This document shows positions 7,654 to 8,772 of a DNA stretch of 8,772 nt, one piece after another (position 1 is the stretch's first letter; every line of letters starts with the position of its first letter). The notes beneath the pieces are model-generated. The model made no database searches. It worked only from the letters and a program-made list of their open reading frames with translations, and was not told the origin of the DNA. Source of the stretch: an uncultured Flavobacterium sp. GTDB lineage: Bacteria; Bacteroidota; Bacteroidia; Flavobacteriales; Flavobacteriaceae. The translations under genes and the position numbers were made by a program. The stretch is from contig NZ_CAMLRU010000111.1 in NCBI RefSeq assembly GCF_946482535.1, forward strand, positions 1 through 8,772, written 5' to 3'.

Positions 7654-7686
7654 TTCAACAAGCTGAAAAAGCTTTGGTTTGTTGAA
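7654..7686 (-). other. Candidate stem-loop in the leader of the foldase operon
   Basis: TTCAACA (7654-7660) pairs with TGTTGAA (7680-7686). Inside, AGC (7661-7663) can stack with GCT (7671-7673), leaving an asymmetric bulge. It would lie near the 5' end of the roughly 85-nt untranslated leader and about 45 nt before the ATG at 7607. No U-tract follows on the transcribed strand in a way that suggests a terminator. Role unknown; possibly mRNA stability or translation control. The short AU-rich stem could also be chance. Confidence 0.3.
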
Positions 7687-7697
7687 GTTACAATCAA

Positions 7698-7727
7698 CAA
7701 AAGTAACAATTCAATCACATTATACAA
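7698..7727 (-). promoter_or_regulatory. Bacteroidota-type sigma-A promoter of the foldase operon
   Basis: Read on the minus strand: TTG at 7727-7725, exactly 19 nt, then TACTTTTG at 7705-7698. This is a full match to the TTG-N19-TANNTTTG consensus established for Bacteroidota. Transcription would start near 7692, giving a leader of about 85 nt before the ATG at 7607. It also argues against the longer in-frame start at 7727, which coincides with the -33 element. Confidence 0.8.
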
Positions 7728-7740
7728 CTATAGCGCCTAC

Positions 7741-7762
7741 TATTAACAAAAATTTATTAACA
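7741..7762. repeat. Short direct repeat TATTAACA x2 upstream of the foldase promoter
   Basis: TATTAACA occurs at 7741-7748 and again at 7755-7762, a 14-nt centre-to-centre step. It lies just upstream of the foldase -33 element and between the two divergent promoters. It could be a regulator site, but the DNA is AT-rich and two 8-mers may match by chance. Confidence 0.25.
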
Positions 7763-7833
7763 GAAAAACGAGCTTGTTTTCCATTAATCAAAACAGAGCG
7801 CGAATACATGACCAAATAATGAGTAAATAATAG

Positions 7834-7841
7834 TATTTTTG
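7834..7841 (+). promoter_or_regulatory. Candidate -7 element of the prfC promoter
   Basis: TATTTTTG fits TANNTTTG and sits 21 nt before the prfC ATG, predicting a start near 7846 and a leader under 20 nt. No TTG is found 17-23 nt upstream, so the -33 half is weak or missing. Confidence 0.5.
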
Positions 7842-7862
7842 CAGACCATTTATCAAAAAATC

Positions 7863-8772
7863 ATGAGTTTTTTAAAAGAAATACAGCGCCGCAGAACCTT
7901 TGGAATTATTTCCCATCCCGATGCCGGAAAGACTACACTGACAGAAAAGCTATTGCTTTTTGGTGGAGCGATTCAAGAAGCCGGTGCAGTGAAAAACAAC
8001 AAAATTAAGAAAGGAGCCACTTCCGATTTTATGGAAATTGAGCGTCAAAGAGGAATATCGGTGGCCACTTCAGTTTTGGCTTTTAATTATAAAGACAAGA
8101 AAATCAATATTCTGGATACGCCCGGTCACAAGGATTTTGCAGAAGATACTTTCAGAACTTTAACTGCAGTTGACAGTGTGATCGTAGTTATTGACGTGGC
8201 CAAAGGGGTTGAGGAACAAACCGAAAAATTGGTAGAAGTTTGTAGAATGCGTAAGATTCCCATCATTGTTTTCATCAACAAATTAGACCGAGAAGGTAAG
8301 GACGCCTTTGATTTGATGGATGAAGTGGAACAAAAATTAGGGTTAACTGTAACACCGTTGAGTTTCCCTATCGGAATGGGTTATGACTTCCAAGGAATTT
8401 ACAATATTTGGGAGCAAAACATCAATATTTTCAGCGGTGACAGTCGAAAAAACATTGAAGATACTATCGCTTTTTCGGACATTAACAGTCCGGAATTAGA
8501 AAAAATAATCGGAGAAAAACCGGCGGTAAAACTTAGAGAGGAATTAGAATTAATTTCGGAAGTTTATCCTGCTTTTGACAGAGAGAGTTATTTAGACGGT
8601 ACTTTACAACCGGTATTTTTTGGCTCTGCTTTGAATAATTTCGGAGTAAGAGAGCTTTTAGATTGCTTCGTTGAAATTGCTCCGACACCAAGACCAAAAG
8701 AATCGGAAACCAGATTGGTCAAACCGGAAGAGGAAAAGATGACCGGTTTTGTATTTAAAATTCACGCCAATA
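7863..8772 (+). CDS. prfC: Peptide chain release factor 3 (5' part, runs off the window)
   Basis: 303 complete codons are present of a protein that is usually about 530 residues. RF3 is a cytoplasmic translational GTPase that removes RF1/RF2 from the ribosome after peptide release. GTPase motifs: G1 SHPDAGKTT (17-25), G2 region with ERQRGISV (60-67), G3 DTPGH (85-89), G4 NKLD (139-142) and G5 GSAL (254-257). The stretch [30 protein letters not shown] separates RF3 from EF-G, LepA and TypA; it is split by function only, being continuous at residues 12-41. The region after G5 (IAPTPRPKE, then MTGFVFKI) begins domain 2. The ATG at 7863 gives the standard N terminus [13 protein letters not shown]. 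It is divergent from the foldase operon, with no obvious functional tie. Confidence 0.97.
   Translation, partial: MSFLKEIQRRRTFGIISHPDAGKTTLTEKLLLFGGAIQEAGAVKNNKIKKGATSDFMEIERQRGISVATSVLAFNYKDKKINILDTPGHKDFAEDTFRTLTAVDSVIVVIDVAKGVEEQTEKLVEVCRMRKIPIIVFINKLDREGKDAFDLMDEVEQKLGLTVTPLSFPIGMGYDFQGIYNIWEQNINIFSGDSRKNIEDTIAFSDINSPELEKIIGEKPAVKLREELELISEVYPAFDRESYLDGTLQPVFFGSALNNFGVRELLDCFVEIAPTPRPKESETRLVKPEEEKMTGFVFKIHAN

Noticed and set aside
7608..7727. Longer start for the large isomerase at 7727
   Set aside because: The ATG coincides with the -33 element of the promoter, and translation from it would put a second hydrophobic stretch before a complete signal peptide.

Overview
The window looks like chromosomal DNA from a member of the Bacteroidota, most likely a Flavobacteriaceae species close to Flavobacterium. 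Three things point there: AT-rich coding sequence with little Shine-Dalgarno signal, a clean Bacteroidota-type promoter (TTG, 19 nt, TANNTTTG) between two operons, and a run of SurA-like periplasmic foldases next to a MoxR ATPase. I see no tRNA, rRNA, insertion sequence, CRISPR array or phage gene.

Layout. Positions 1-834 (minus) hold the N-terminal part of an acyltransferase-3 family membrane protein that runs off the left edge. Starting 6 bp away and pointing right is a 383-residue membrane-anchored protein (841-1992). Its motifs resemble the two copper domains of peptidylglycine/dopamine-type monooxygenases, and it is the least ordinary gene here. Its stop codon overlaps that of a small four-helix membrane protein on the opposite strand (1989-2351).

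From 7607 leftward to 1989 five genes lie on the minus strand: a 655-residue periplasmic peptidyl-prolyl isomerase with two parvulin domains, a 282-residue SurA-like lipoprotein, a 468-residue SurA-like isomerase with two parvulin domains, a MoxR-type AAA+ ATPase, and the small membrane protein. The three foldase genes are tightly coupled (1-nt gap, then 17-nt overlap) and share a well-formed promoter at 7698-7727. They probably work as a relay escorting outer-membrane and secreted proteins through the periplasm. The ATPase and small membrane protein follow after gaps of 49 and 45 bp, and may be read through from the same promoter or have their own.

Divergent from the foldase operon, prfC (peptide chain release factor 3) starts at 7863 and runs off the right edge. 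The 255-bp gap between the two divergent starts holds both promoters, a candidate leader stem-loop and a short direct repeat.

I do not see a clearly new multi-gene system. The best leads are the PHM-like protein with a Cys-His in place of the usual His-His, the graded loss of parvulin domains in the foldase cluster, and the placement of MoxR beside SurA rather than beside its usual partners.
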